From Candidatus Scalindua japonica (GTDB taxonomy: Bacteria > Planctomycetota > Brocadiia > Brocadiales > Scalinduaceae), in the NCBI RefSeq assembly GCF_002443295.1, contig NZ_BAOS01000028.1:372001-436000 (forward strand): 64,000 nucleotides of DNA. The letters are read 5' to 3'. Every line of letters starts with the position of its first letter. The stretch's first letter is position 1. The notes below the pieces were generated by a model. The model made no database searches, was not told the origin of the DNA, and worked only from the letters and a program-made list of their open reading frames with translations. The position numbers and the translations under genes were made by a program. Below, piece after piece: positions 1 through 9,112 of the stretch.

Positions 1-509
1 CCATCTGCGATATCCACGGTATCCAGCTGATGTTTTTCTCCCAGTTTATTTGGGTTCGCAGCTATAAGATGATATTGTAACGCTATTGAATTGTCATCAA
101 GCTGATTAAGATAGCGGACTACATTTGACTGTTTCCCATTGTTTAGTTGTTTATACTCATTTTCAAAATCGCCGGTATAGTAATTTTTTAAAGCGGATTT
201 ATATTCATCTATTTGAGAATCAGATATATCATTTTCCGTTCGGAATTCTGAAAAAGCGTCTTTAAAGTACTTTGTTGCATCCACAATCATTCTATCTTCA
301 GAAAATGTTTGTACCTGTTTTCTGATAGTAGAGAAATAGTCCTCTATCTGTTTCTTTTTCGTCTCCCTTACTGAAACCAGTTGATTAAATGACTGCTGTT
401 TTAATGCCTTGCTGGATGAATTATTGCTGAGAATTCCCATTATCGCAAGAGGCACTAAACCTGCTATCAAAAACAGGATAATTACCTTTGTTCCCATTCC
501 AATCCTCAT
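1..509 (-). CDS. Chemoreceptor-like sensor protein, N-terminal part (runs off window)
   Basis: Open on the minus strand from an ATG at 509 to the window edge, 169 codons seen. An AGGAG ribosome site lies just upstream (about 520-525). The protein begins MRIGMGTKVIILFLIAGLVP, a signal anchor with one membrane helix (about residues 7-26). A helical sensor region follows, resembling the periplasmic start of methyl-accepting chemotaxis proteins and adenylate-cyclase-type sensors. The HAMP and output domains lie outside the window, so the output is unknown. I infer a membrane sensor; chemotaxis specifically is only likely. Confidence 0.6.
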   Translation of the reverse strand, partial: MRIGMGTKVIILFLIAGLVPLAIMGILSNNSSSKALKQQSFNQLVSVRETKKKQIEDYFSTIRKQVQTFSEDRMIVDATKYFKDAFSEFRTENDISDSQIDEYKSALKNYYTGDFENEYKQLNNGKQSNVVRYLNQLDDNSIALQYHLIAANPNKLGEKHQLDTVDIAD

Positions 510-1005
510 TTTTTTCTTTCTCCTTTCTTAATTTAAGTCTGCTATATTCAAAAACCCTTAAGTTTTTAATTAGCAGATAAGATATTATAGTTTGATAAAT
601 TCTTTAAGATATTTGACATTCCATTGGAAATGGAAGACTTAACTTGTTTTTGTTTACAATTAATATTTTGATTATTCTCTCTAAATTCTTCACCCCAAAA
701 AGCTAATAACATTTTTTTACCATTCTTTACAAAAATGAAAATAACATAGATGTGAGATAAAATACTTTTCGGGATAATATGAAAAATGTTTAGAGAAAAA
801 ATTACAGATGCTGTCTTTATCTGAAATACAGAAAAGGAATTTTTTATTGAATGTATTAATATAACGACAGAAGTGGCGTCTCTTTTGTGTTAGTAGACTG
901 GCAGGTATTTCAATAGGGGCTTCTTATTTGCATTCGGATAAGTGATGAGTTTAATAAGTCAATCCGATATAAATATCTAAAGATTTTGTAATTAAATAAA
1001 GCTGT
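510..1005. other. Non-coding gap
   Basis: AT-rich interval between two minus-strand genes. I see no credible ORF, RNA gene or strong repeat. It presumably carries the promoter of the sensor gene at 1-509 and the 3' end of the cysC transcript. Confidence 0.4.
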
Positions 1006-1626
1006 TTATTGTTTATAGAACGTTACGTATCCTTTTGCTTCAAGATAGTTTAATATCTCCCTTGTTGACTCTTCTATCGACAATATTGATGTATCAATTG
1101 TTATCTCAGGGTTCAGAGGTTCTTCATAAGGAGCTGAGATACCCGTAAAGTCCTTAACTTTGCCTGCACGTGCCTCTTTATATAAGCCTTTTGTGTCACG
1201 TGTTTCACAAACTTCAAGAGAGCACTTAACATAGATCTCTATAAATTCGCCGTGGGCCAGGAGCTTTCTGACATTATCCCTGTCTTCTCTGTATGGAGAT
1301 ACAAAAGCGGCAATTGTTATTATATTTGCTTCTGTAAACAACTTTGTTACTTCACCAATTCGGCGAATATTCTCAGTGCGGTCTTCGGGCGAGAAGCCAA
1401 GGTTTTTGTTCAGGCCATGACGAATATTATCACCATCAAGTATGTATGCCTGGTGTTTGTTCTCAATGAGGGCATGTTCGAGTTCAACAGCTATTGTTGA
1501 TTTTCCTGAACCGGAAAAACCTGTAAGCCATATGGTAACACCTTTCTGATTCAGTAATTTTGCCCTGTCCTCTTTTGTTATCTTTCCATGATGCCATTTG
1601 ATATTTGTTGCTTTTATTTTCGCCAT
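1006..1626 (-). CDS. cysC: Adenylylsulfate (APS) kinase
   Basis: 206 residues, the usual length for CysC. It phosphorylates adenylylsulfate to PAPS with ATP in the cytoplasm, supplying activated sulfate for reduction or sulfation. The Walker A motif GFSGSGKST is near residues 36-44, followed by the family segment LDGDNIRHGLN and the FVSPYREDRD motif. GAGGAG stands just before the ATG at 1626. No sulfate adenylyltransferase gene is next to it, so it acts with genes elsewhere. It is probably transcribed alone. Confidence 0.93.
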   Translation of the reverse strand: MAKIKATNIKWHHGKITKEDRAKLLNQKGVTIWLTGFSGSGKSTIAVELEHALIENKHQAYILDGDNIRHGLNKNLGFSPEDRTENIRRIGEVTKLFTEANIITIAAFVSPYREDRDNVRKLLAHGEFIEIYVKCSLEVCETRDTKGLYKEARAGKVKDFTGISAPYEEPLNPEITIDTSILSIEESTREILNYLEAKGYVTFYKQ

Positions 1627-1668
1627 TTCAGCTCCTCTCTAAAGGCCCGGGAATTAATCAATTTCTGC

Positions 1669-1719
1669 TTTCACCTCTTTTTGGTCCCTTGAACATCAAG
1701 TGTTCAAAGAGAGGTGAAA
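1669..1719. repeat. Long interrupted hairpin between cysC and the next gene
   Basis: Outer arms 1669-1678 (TTTCACCTCT) and 1710-1719 are perfect reverse complements. Inside them TTGAACA (1689-1695) and TGTTCAA (1701-1707) form a second perfect stem with a 5-base loop. It lies in the 336-base gap between divergent genes. It could be an operator or an RNA structure; there is no T-run to make it a classic terminator. Confidence 0.6.
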
Positions 1720-1962
1720 TGCGGAGAAAATATACTATGAATAATCGAAACATTATACCGCCATATATTTGTGTTAAAAAAACGCATGGAAAATGACCAG
1801 TATGTAGAGATTGTCTCCGGCAGTTGAAACAATTGTATTCCTTATGAGGAATCAAGGCAAGTCGATTTTGAAAAAGCACAGAAATCCGAACTGATTTCTG
1901 TTGAAATTTGTTTTATACTGTAGTAGTTTTTAATAATAAATTTTGAATAGGAGAGAAACAAT

Positions 1963-3285
1963 ATGAAAAAAAGAAAAACTCTGATAATGGGTGCTGCGGG
2001 AAGAGATTTCCATAATTTCAATGTCTTCTTTAAAGATAATGAGGACTATGAGGTTGTGGCATTTACGGCAACTCAGATCCCGAACATTGCTGACCGCAGG
2101 TATCCATCTGGACTTGCCGGCAGGTTATACCCTGAAGGGATTCCTGTCTACGACGAAAAAGGGCTGTCCGGGCTTATAAAAAAATACAGGGTTGACGATG
2201 TGATATTTGCGTACAGTGATGTGCCGTACGAATACGTAATGCACAAGGCCAGTGAGGTTCAGGCTGCCGGCGCGAGTTTTATTATTTTAAGTGCTGAACA
2301 AACTATGCTTAATAGCAGGGTCCCTGTCATTGCTGTTTGTGCAGTCAGAACCGGATGCGGAAAGAGTGCGGTGACAAGAAGAGTCTGCCGAATATTAAAA
2401 GATGCTGGGAAAAAAGTTGTGGCTATCCGTCATCCTATGCCTTATGGAGACCTGTTAAAGCAAAAAGTACAGCGTTTTGAAACATATGAAGACCTTGCTA
2501 AGCATGATTGTACAATAGAAGAGATGGAGGAGTATGAACCTCATATTGAAGAGGGAACTACTGTCTATGCGGGTGTTGATTACGATGCAATATTAAAAAA
2601 AGCTGAAGAGGAGGCTGACGTAATAGTGTGGGATGGAGGTAACAATGATTTGCCTTTTTTCAAACCGGACCTCCATATAACACTTGTCGATCCACTTAGG
2701 CCGGGCCATGAACTAACATTTTTTCCGGGTGAAACCAACCTGAAGCTTGCACACATAGTTATCATAAGTAAGGAGGAATTTGCTGACGCTGAAAACATAA
2801 TCAAAGTTAAGGAGAATATCAATATAACAAACCCGGATGCTTCTATTATTGATGCGACGCTGGATATTTCAGTTGAGAATCCTGATAAAATAAAGGGCCT
2901 TAGGGTTCTTGCTGTGGAAGATGGACCTACAGTAACACACGGTGGGATGGCTTATGGTGCTGCTGTTCTTGCGGTCAGGAAATATGGTCCATCCACACTG
3001 GTTGATCCAAAACCATTCGCAACAGGAAGCATAATAGAGACATTCAAAAAATATCCTGATATTGACAGGCTTCTTCCTGCCATGGGTTACGGCCAAGAAC
3101 AAATCCTCGAACTGGAAGAAACTATTAATAAAACAGAGTGTGATACTGTAGTCACAGGTACACCAATCGATTTAGGCAAAATAATCAGTATAAACAAGCC
3201 TGTTGTAAGAGCAAGGTATGAACTCAAGGAAATAAGTAAGCCAGACCTGAATGCCATAATAACAGACTATATTGCATCAGGCTGA
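1963..3285 (+). CDS. Cyclic 2,3-diphosphoglycerate synthetase-like P-loop protein
   Basis: 440 residues with a good ribosome site (AGGAG before ATG 1963). The N-terminal half looks Rossmann-like (LIMGAAGRDFHNFNVFFKDN). A P-loop AVRTGCGKSAVTR lies around residues 127-139, and WDGGNNDLPF further on is typical of the family annotated as cyclic 2,3-diphosphoglycerate synthetase or GTPase. The archaeal enzyme makes the cyclic compatible solute cDPG from 2,3-diphosphoglycerate. Bacterial members are widespread but their substrate is unproven, so I call only the family. No neighbour points to a pathway. Confidence 0.75.
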   Translation: MKKRKTLIMGAAGRDFHNFNVFFKDNEDYEVVAFTATQIPNIADRRYPSGLAGRLYPEGIPVYDEKGLSGLIKKYRVDDVIFAYSDVPYEYVMHKASEVQAAGASFIILSAEQTMLNSRVPVIAVCAVRTGCGKSAVTRRVCRILKDAGKKVVAIRHPMPYGDLLKQKVQRFETYEDLAKHDCTIEEMEEYEPHIEEGTTVYAGVDYDAILKKAEEEADVIVWDGGNNDLPFFKPDLHITLVDPLRPGHELTFFPGETNLKLAHIVIISKEEFADAENIIKVKENINITNPDASIIDATLDISVENPDKIKGLRVLAVEDGPTVTHGGMAYGAAVLAVRKYGPSTLVDPKPFATGSIIETFKKYPDIDRLLPAMGYGQEQILELEETINKTECDTVVTGTPIDLGKIISINKPVVRARYELKEISKPDLNAIITDYIASG

Positions 3286-3316
3286 GCAATTAACTCCTTA
3301 GCCGGTTTTTGCTGCA

Positions 3317-3344
3317 GCAAGGAAATATTAATATCTTGCCTTTT
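3317..3344 (+). terminator. Possible terminator after the cDPGS-like gene
   Basis: GCAAG (3317-3321) pairs with CTTGC (3335-3339) around an AT-rich self-complementary loop (AATATTAATAT) and is followed by TTTT. It lies 30 bases after the stop codon. The stem is short, so this is weak. Confidence 0.35.
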
Positions 3345-3506
3345 AAAATATGGTATTCCATTGTAAATAAGGGCCTGGGAAGAATAATTTTTGTTTCATC
3401 ATTATTATTGTTTTTCTTATCAGCGCCAGAAATCTCCACCTTTTCTAATCCTCTTGACAGAAAAAGATGAAGTCTTGCCTCTGTGCCATTGCGCACTATT
3501 TGTTGT

Positions 3507-3536
3507 CACACTTTTGTGCCATGGCACAAAAGTGTG
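3507..3536. promoter_or_regulatory. Perfect 30-bp palindrome, operator-like (TGTGCCATGGCACA core)
   Basis: Every base from 3507 to 3536 pairs symmetrically about 3521/3522. The core TGTGCCATGGCACA has a relative at 3482-3495 (TGTGCCATTGCGCA) and shares half sites with 3673-3689. A similar set occurs at 52395-52434. The 706-base gap 3286-3991 has no convincing gene, so a regulator site for the downstream UbiA gene is plausible. Confidence 0.55.
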
Positions 3537-3670
3537 TATAAAAACACTCTCCCGTATAAGCCATAAGCACAGTAAAAAAGTTATTTTGAAACAGCTTAAG
3601 TATATATTAATTATAATGTTATCACATCTGTATTTTTTGTTTACAAAATTAATAGAATTTACGCACTAGT

Positions 3671-3689
3671 TTGGCACATGACTTGTGCC
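3671..3689 (+). promoter_or_regulatory. Possible sigma-54 promoter and inverted repeat before the UbiA gene
   Basis: TTGGCACATGACTTGTGCC has GG, ten bases, then GT, close to the -24/-12 pattern TGGCAC-N5-TTGCA but with TTGT in place of TTGC. The same bases form the inverted repeat GGCACA-TGACT-TGTGCC. It could be either a promoter or an operator. The transcript would run about 300 bases before the UbiA start. Confidence 0.35.
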
Positions 3690-3991
3690 TAATATCTAAC
3701 ATTGGCCTATACCAAGTAGGGATACAGGGATAACCGGTTCGGTGACGGTATCACATTATACTATAAATATAAGGAGCTACTGGTGATCAAATAAAGCCAA
3801 CACGGGTGTTATCAAAAAAAACATTTTTTGGCAGTCAAATTCTAGGCTACTGGAACATCCGTCTGTAATTAGTTTTAACACTTTTTCTCATATCGGAAGT
3901 CCATGTCCGTTTATGGTAACATAAATAGCAGAAAAGAGTTGATTCTCTATTTTCATTGTTTAAGTACAGAAACTATTCAAGGAGGAAACAG

Positions 3992-4963
3992 ATGATAAAA
4001 AAATCATTTCTTCACACAAAGGCGATGTACCCAGACATGCAAGTTACCCTGAAAGCAACAGAACAGAAGATTGGCTGGATACGAAAACGCAATATCAACT
4101 TGCTGAAAGGATTGAATCTATACAATATCCTTATACTTGCGCGATTAGAAGCTTATATGCCCGTATGTTTTTTTAGTACAATGGTGGGGTTAGGCATTGC
4201 AGATAACTCACATAGATTAATGTCCCTTTTAATTATTGGGTTGGCCAATACGTTTGCCATGGCAGCAACTTGTGCATTTAATGATGCTGAAGATGCACCC
4301 GAAGACATGCTTGCACGCTCTACAAGAAATATTATTGCGCTAGGCGATGCCTCAAAATCTACCGGGTATGTAATAGCAGCAACTGCTGCAATTATAAGTC
4401 TTTCACTATCAATTATTGCTGGAATTAACGTATTCTTAATTATTCTGACATTTATTGCTATCGCCTTCCTATACTCCTGGAGACCTGTTAGAATGAAGGC
4501 AATGCCTTTTTTGGATTTATCCACCCATGCCATTATGGGTGGCTTAATGTTCCTTTCATCAGCATGGTCATCTGGTATCTTATGGGAAGGTCATGTCTTC
4601 TCAGTTTGTTTGATTTTTTCTTCAGGAATCACCTTAGCACTGTTAGCTCACCAATTGTATGATTATGAGAATGACATAGTGAATAAAATCACAACAACAG
4701 TAGTGGTTTTAGGCAGAAGAAAAACTTATTGGATAAAGGGGCTTATCTATTTCTTAATAGTATGCCTGCTTGCAAAAGAGAATCTGTCAGGATTTTTTTC
4801 GTTTAAGTTAATTTTGTCATTTTGCGTTGTGGCAGGTAGCATGATTTTAATAGCAATAATATTATATCCTAAACAAGCGTTTTATGTATCAAAGCGGATG
4901 ATTCCATGGGCAGTAAACGCAGGTGCAGGAACAGCTATTCTTATGTGGTATATCAGGAATTAG
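3992..4963 (+). CDS. UbiA-family prenyltransferase (integral membrane)
   Basis: 323 residues from ATG 3992, chosen because AAGGAGG stands at 3979-3985; an ATG at 3956 in frame has no ribosome site. UbiA enzymes attach prenyl chains to aromatic or other acceptors in the membrane. Both Asp-rich motifs are visible: NDAEDAPED (first, Mg-prenyl-diphosphate binding) and DYENDIVNKITTTVVVLG (second). About eight hydrophobic helices follow. The nearby geranylgeranyl-reductase-like protein and methyltransferase suggest a prenylated lipid or quinone-like product, but the acceptor cannot be told from sequence. A decayed copy of this gene's 3' end lies at about 6585-6662. Confidence 0.85.
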   Translation: MIKKSFLHTKAMYPDMQVTLKATEQKIGWIRKRNINLLKGLNLYNILILARLEAYMPVCFFSTMVGLGIADNSHRLMSLLIIGLANTFAMAATCAFNDAEDAPEDMLARSTRNIIALGDASKSTGYVIAATAAIISLSLSIIAGINVFLIILTFIAIAFLYSWRPVRMKAMPFLDLSTHAIMGGLMFLSSAWSSGILWEGHVFSVCLIFSSGITLALLAHQLYDYENDIVNKITTTVVVLGRRKTYWIKGLIYFLIVCLLAKENLSGFFSFKLILSFCVVAGSMILIAIILYPKQAFYVSKRMIPWAVNAGAGTAILMWYIRN

Positions 4964-5208
4964 ATATAGATTGCCATATTTGTACATTTGCTACTCAGCA
5001 GAACCTGTGGGTAAACAGGCAAATGTGATGGACATAAGTAATTACATAATAGAAACTTAACAGTTTAAAATGCTATTTCATATTTGATAGTGAATTTTAT
5101 TCTCAAGTATTAAAATAAATATTGTATATTTTTTATTCCCTTTGGCGTGGCCAACATAAAAATACTGTGATAATTTACCAACAAATTCTAATAATAAAGA
5201 GTCGAAAC

Positions 5209-5490
5209 TATTTTGCGGCCAATCATTTTTCCGGATTTATTATAAAAAATCAGGAAAAATCAAAAATGGTTAAAGCAGGTTTACCTATACATACAACGGC
5301 CTCAAAATACCCAACTTCAGTAAATGAACCGTTTACATTTCTTGGTATATATTTTGCGACCAACCATATTTCCGGATTTATTATAAAGAATCAGGAAAAA
5401 TCAAAAATGGTTAAAGCAGATTTACATATACATACAACGGCTTCAAAATACCCAACTTCAGACAAAGACCCGTTTAAATTTCTTGGTATA
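5209..5490 (+). repeat. Tandem 141-bp in-frame duplication
   Basis: Unit 5209-5349 is repeated as 5350-5490, head to tail, with scattered substitutions. Each unit contains the same potential start (ATG 5266 and ATG 5407) and the first residues of the PHP protein. The period, 141 bases, is a multiple of three, so the frame stays open through both units. Confidence 0.9.
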
Positions 5491-6408
5491 CAAGATTGTT
5501 ATGTACATCCTGAAGAGGTATATAAAACAGCCAAGAAAAAGGGTATGGACTTTGTTGGCATAACGGATCATCATTCAATTGAAGCCGCCCTGTATTTAGA
5601 TGCTAAATATCCGGATATTATCATAGGTGAAGAATTAGATGTAAAAGCATCTGATGATGGACACCTCATTCATTTATTGGTATATAATATAAATGAAAAA
5701 CAACACCATGATCTTTCCGATCTTAGAAATATTGGGGTTAAAGAGACATGCGAATATACTAGAAAAAATGACATAATTCACTCCTGGGCCCATCCTAACC
5801 TGAGTCCGGTAAAAGCTGTTCTCTCTAAAAAATTAATTGATGAATTAATGAATTATATTGACAGAGTTGAGATCAAAAATGGATTTGATACCCGTACGGG
5901 AAATAATTTTGCAAAAGACATTGCAAAAAATTATTCTAAAAAAATTTCAGGTGGCAGTGATGCTCATATAAAATCTTTTATAGGAGATGTTTTCACTCAT
6001 AATAATTCTACAAGAAACAAAGCCGATTTTTTAGAAGCTCTCAAAGAAGGGGAGGTTGAGGTATCTGGATTAGATATGAATTCATACAAGCTACAAAAAA
6101 TGATATATCAATTTGCGTATCAATCATTGGTTATGGACATTTTTTTGAATCCGCATAAAAGAGTCAGGGAAAATTATAAAAAATATTTCCTGGATCAATT
6201 CGTAATTCTAACAACTTTCTTTCCATTGTTGGTTACATTATTACCATCTATCTTTATTTCATATATCCACGAAAAAGCTAGTGATAAACGGACTTTAAAA
6301 TTAAGCAGTGAATTGGCTGTGAGATTTCTAAACAATAATTATAAAGAAATTGTACATTCAGCCGGAAAGAGTAAACCAAGAATTGAATTTTCTAAAGGAG
6401 TTGTATAA
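5407..6408 (+). CDS. PHP-domain phosphoesterase
   Basis: 333 residues from ATG 5407. Metal-binding PHP motifs are present: HIHTTASKYP near the start, ITDHHS, GEELD, HSWAHPN and GGSDAH. PHP proteins hydrolyse phosphoesters with di- or trinuclear metal sites; this one resembles the TrpH/YciV-type group and its substrate is unknown. The frame stays open upstream to 5122 because of a 47-residue duplication. The first copy has HIH changed to PIH and looks degenerate, so I prefer the inner start. The C-terminal 110 residues contain a hydrophobic stretch (FFPLLVTLLPSIFISYI), which may touch the membrane. It lies between UbiA and a reductase, possibly the same pathway. Confidence 0.72.
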   Translation: MVKADLHIHTTASKYPTSDKDPFKFLGIQDCYVHPEEVYKTAKKKGMDFVGITDHHSIEAALYLDAKYPDIIIGEELDVKASDDGHLIHLLVYNINEKQHHDLSDLRNIGVKETCEYTRKNDIIHSWAHPNLSPVKAVLSKKLIDELMNYIDRVEIKNGFDTRTGNNFAKDIAKNYSKKISGGSDAHIKSFIGDVFTHNNSTRNKADFLEALKEGEVEVSGLDMNSYKLQKMIYQFAYQSLVMDIFLNPHKRVRENYKKYFLDQFVILTTFFPLLVTLLPSIFISYIHEKASDKRTLKLSSELAVRFLNNNYKEIVHSAGKSKPRIEFSKGVV

Positions 6409-6662
6409 TAAAATATTTCTTAGACCAATTCTTAACGCTAACAACTTCCTTTCCAATATTGGTTGCATTCTTGCCATATGTCTTTATTTCAGATTTGAGC
6501 ACAATAACGAGAGATAAACAAGCTTCAAGGTTACACTACGAATTTAATATGGCAATTTTACGTTAATATTGCCAGTTTTCGTTGTTTCATGTCGCGTATG
6601 TTGCCATGGGAAGTAAATAGAGGCGTAATAGCAGTTATTATTATGTGGTATATTTCATGATA
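6409..6662 (+). pseudogene. Remnants of PHP-gene and UbiA-gene 3' ends
   Basis: Bases 6410-6565 align with the PHP gene's own end (compare 6178-6320: same order of the LDQF, LTTF, VTLLP and FIS coding stretches) but have diverged and lost the frame. Bases about 6585-6660 align with the UbiA gene's end (compare 4877-4960, ending in the shared ATGTGGTATAT). Both fragments are non-coding now. This is the trace of an old duplication of the UbiA-PHP neighbourhood. Confidence 0.65.
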
Positions 6663-6703
6663 GAAGCATAGTCATCCTTTAGGGATAGAAAGAATAATGT
6701 ATC

Positions 6704-7795
6704 ATGTCTCACATCTACGATGTTGTCATTATAGGAGCTGGGCCTGCTGGGTGTGCTGTTGCCCATAATCTTTACAGACAGGGTATTAAGAATTTTCTCC
6801 TGGTCGACAAAAGTAAGTTCCCAAGAGAGAAGATATGTGGAGGTGTTTTATTTTTAGAGACACAAAAGTTTCTTAAGGAGATGGGATTACTGAATGAAGT
6901 TAAAGCTCGTTCATATGAAGTAAAGAGAAATTACAACATTACACCGTATGGAACAATTCTCAAAGTACGAAATGGAAATAGCCAGGATCCTGAATTTCTC
7001 GTCTTGAGGAGAAAAATTTTTGATCAAATTCTATTGAATTACATTAAGAGATTGAAAATTCCTGTAAAAGAAAACATGCATATAAGAGGATTATGGGAAA
7101 ATAATAGCACAATACGTGGCGTAATCTCCAGGGAAGGTGAATACATCGGGGCAAAAATTATAGTGGTCGCTACCGGAGTGAATTCTTCCAGATTTTATTT
7201 GAAGAGACGGCATTACTTTCAGGCAATTGGCTATACGGGACAGTTTGAAAATACAAAATTTATGAAAAACACCTGTTATACAATTTACGATAAGGATTTC
7301 CTTCCACTATACGGATGGATGGTTCCTGAAGCAGATGATCTGGTTAATATTGGAGTAGGTTTGGAGCAGCCTATGTTCAGTCAGGATAAAATAAAAAAAT
7401 ACTTTGAGAGATTGTGCTCTGTGCATTTCAAGCCCTATCTGCATGAGGCAAGGCTTGTCGGTATTGCAAGAGGATTCCCATTAAGATATACATATCGTAT
7501 AAAAGATATTGTTGACAGGAATATTTTATATGTGGGAGAGGCTGGAGGGATAGTAAACCCTGTTACCGGAGAGGGAATTTCTCAAGCTTTGATCAGTGGT
7601 AAATTAGCCGCACATGCAATCTCAAGCTTTTTGAGTAATAACGAGCAAGCAGAGCTTACAAACTATGAGAAGATGGTGAGAAGAAGATATCATACTTTCC
7701 CCTGGATGCGATTAGTAAAGTCATTTATGAATCATAAACTAAATTGGCGTATCATTGAAACATTTCAAGGAAAAGAAGGAAAACTGCCTCTTTAA
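6704..7795 (+). CDS. Geranylgeranyl-reductase-family FAD-dependent oxidoreductase
   Basis: 363 residues. The N-terminal FAD-binding motif VVIIGAGPAGCAVA is followed by the family signature FPREKICGG near residues 40-50. A second flavin motif, YVGEAGGIVNPVTGEGI, lies near residues 275-291. The family reduces isoprenoid double bonds (geranylgeranyl chains of chlorophyll, tocopherol or archaeal lipids) or acts as a related monooxygenase or halogenase. With a UbiA prenyltransferase upstream and a methyltransferase downstream, reduction of a prenyl chain is a fair inference. The ribosome site is weak. Confidence 0.82.
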   Translation: MSHIYDVVIIGAGPAGCAVAHNLYRQGIKNFLLVDKSKFPREKICGGVLFLETQKFLKEMGLLNEVKARSYEVKRNYNITPYGTILKVRNGNSQDPEFLVLRRKIFDQILLNYIKRLKIPVKENMHIRGLWENNSTIRGVISREGEYIGAKIIVVATGVNSSRFYLKRRHYFQAIGYTGQFENTKFMKNTCYTIYDKDFLPLYGWMVPEADDLVNIGVGLEQPMFSQDKIKKYFERLCSVHFKPYLHEARLVGIARGFPLRYTYRIKDIVDRNILYVGEAGGIVNPVTGEGISQALISGKLAAHAISSFLSNNEQAELTNYEKMVRRRYHTFPWMRLVKSFMNHKLNWRIIETFQGKEGKLPL

Positions 7796-7833
7796 GAATT
7801 TTAGAATCTATTGTTCCCGCTCCAGTTAAAAAG

Positions 7834-8058
7834 TTGACTTTTATATATAACGTTGAAATTATCGGTGTTTGGGAAAGTCAATATGAGGGATTGAAAAAGA
7901 ATAATTTCTTTTTACCTCTTTCATCACCTCATCTTGAAGCTCTTTTTCCTTCTGATTTTAACGTTATAATACGTAATGAGCAAGTACAACCAGTAGAAGA
8001 TTATTTACAATGGAATTTGCTTATCTCAAAATCTGATGGGCATATACACTCTTGTTGA
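7834..8058 (+). pseudogene. Possible remnant of a B12-binding radical-SAM protein N-terminus
   Basis: 74-codon open frame starting with TTG, with no clear ribosome site. The segment PLSSPHLEALFPSDFNVIIR then NEQVQPVEDY resembles the N-terminal cobalamin-binding domain of B12-dependent radical SAM enzymes (PPLGL..LAAL.P.D.EV...DE.V.PID). The catalytic CxxxCxxC domain is missing. I read it as a truncated leftover; it could also be a random open frame. Confidence 0.35.
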
Positions 8059-8140
8059 AGTAAATGGTAAAGGTTCATTCGACAAAAGTCTACAGCAAAG
8101 CCCACTTAACAATAGGCAATTTAAAGGAGTTGATTTTTAC

Positions 8141-8995
8141 ATGCAGATTAAAAACAATGACATTGTCGAATACTATAGGAAAAATGAACTGTCATATCAC
8201 CTTTGGGGACGAAACTATCACTACGGCTACTGGGATGGAACGACAAATCATTTATTCAAGGCAACCCAGAAATTAAATGAAGTTATGGCTCAAATTGCGT
8301 GCATCAGAAAAGGCGATCGCGTTCTGGATGCAGGGTGTGGTGCTGGTGGGAGTAGTACATATTTAGCAAAAAATTTCGGATGTCATGTCACGGGCATCAC
8401 CATATGTCCAAGACAAGTTGATTTTGCAAATAGAAATGCAAAAAAAGATGGTATCGATCAACTAACAGAGTTTCTCGAAATGGATTATATAAAGACAGAG
8501 TTTGCAGAAAATCAATTTGATGTTGTCTGGGGAGTGGAAAGTGTCTGTCACGCTGATGGTAAAGATAGATTCATCAGGGAAGCCTATCGTGTTTTAAAGG
8601 ATGGAGGCAGGCTCATAGTAGCAGACGGGTTTGCCAGTAAAAAGGATTACAATCATGCAGAACAAAGATCCATGGACAAATGGGTTAAAGGATGGGCAGT
8701 CAACTATCTAGAAACACCGGAGAATTTCATAAAATTTTCCAGTGAAACAGGTTTTCAAAATAGCAATTATCGAGATATAACTAAAAATGTATTTCCTACA
8801 GCAAAGTTGATGTACTATTTAGCTTTACCCTTTATCCCATTTCATCTGTTTGATAAAATTTTTCCATTGAAGTCATATCCTCTGGAAATGTGGTTTCATC
8901 AATATGAGGCCTTAAAAAATGGTTTATGGGAATATGGCATTTTTAATGCAAAAAAGTGCATAGCAGAATCACAACTGAAATCAAACAGTTTATAG
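8141..8995 (+). CDS. SAM-dependent methyltransferase (tocopherol/small-molecule type)
   Basis: 284 residues from ATG 8141, chosen because AAAGGAG stands at 8123-8129; the frame is open further up to 8036 but without a ribosome site. The class I motif VLDAGCGAGGSSTYLA is near residues 62-77, followed by GCHVTGITICPRQVDFA, typical of gamma-tocopherol and cyclopropane-type methyltransferases. GRLIVADGF is the post-IV motif. It probably methylates the product of the preceding prenyltransferase/reductase genes, which is inference. No membrane segment is obvious, though the C-terminal part is hydrophobic (YLALPFIPFHLF). Confidence 0.78.
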   Translation: MQIKNNDIVEYYRKNELSYHLWGRNYHYGYWDGTTNHLFKATQKLNEVMAQIACIRKGDRVLDAGCGAGGSSTYLAKNFGCHVTGITICPRQVDFANRNAKKDGIDQLTEFLEMDYIKTEFAENQFDVVWGVESVCHADGKDRFIREAYRVLKDGGRLIVADGFASKKDYNHAEQRSMDKWVKGWAVNYLETPENFIKFSSETGFQNSNYRDITKNVFPTAKLMYYLALPFIPFHLFDKIFPLKSYPLEMWFHQYEALKNGLWEYGIFNAKKCIAESQLKSNSL

Positions 8996-9112
8996 CTGGC
9001 AAGCAGTGGAAAGAAATTGAGTTTATTAATACCTCAATATTATAACTCCGACTTATTCTGGTTAGGTATTATAGCTATCAGAAAAAATATCTTTTTTTAA
9101 CAAAAATATACT

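Noticed and set aside
870-890. Possible sigma-54 promoter TGGCGTCTCTTTTGTG
   Set aside because: It points toward the 3' end of the minus-strand cysC gene and has GT instead of GC at -12.
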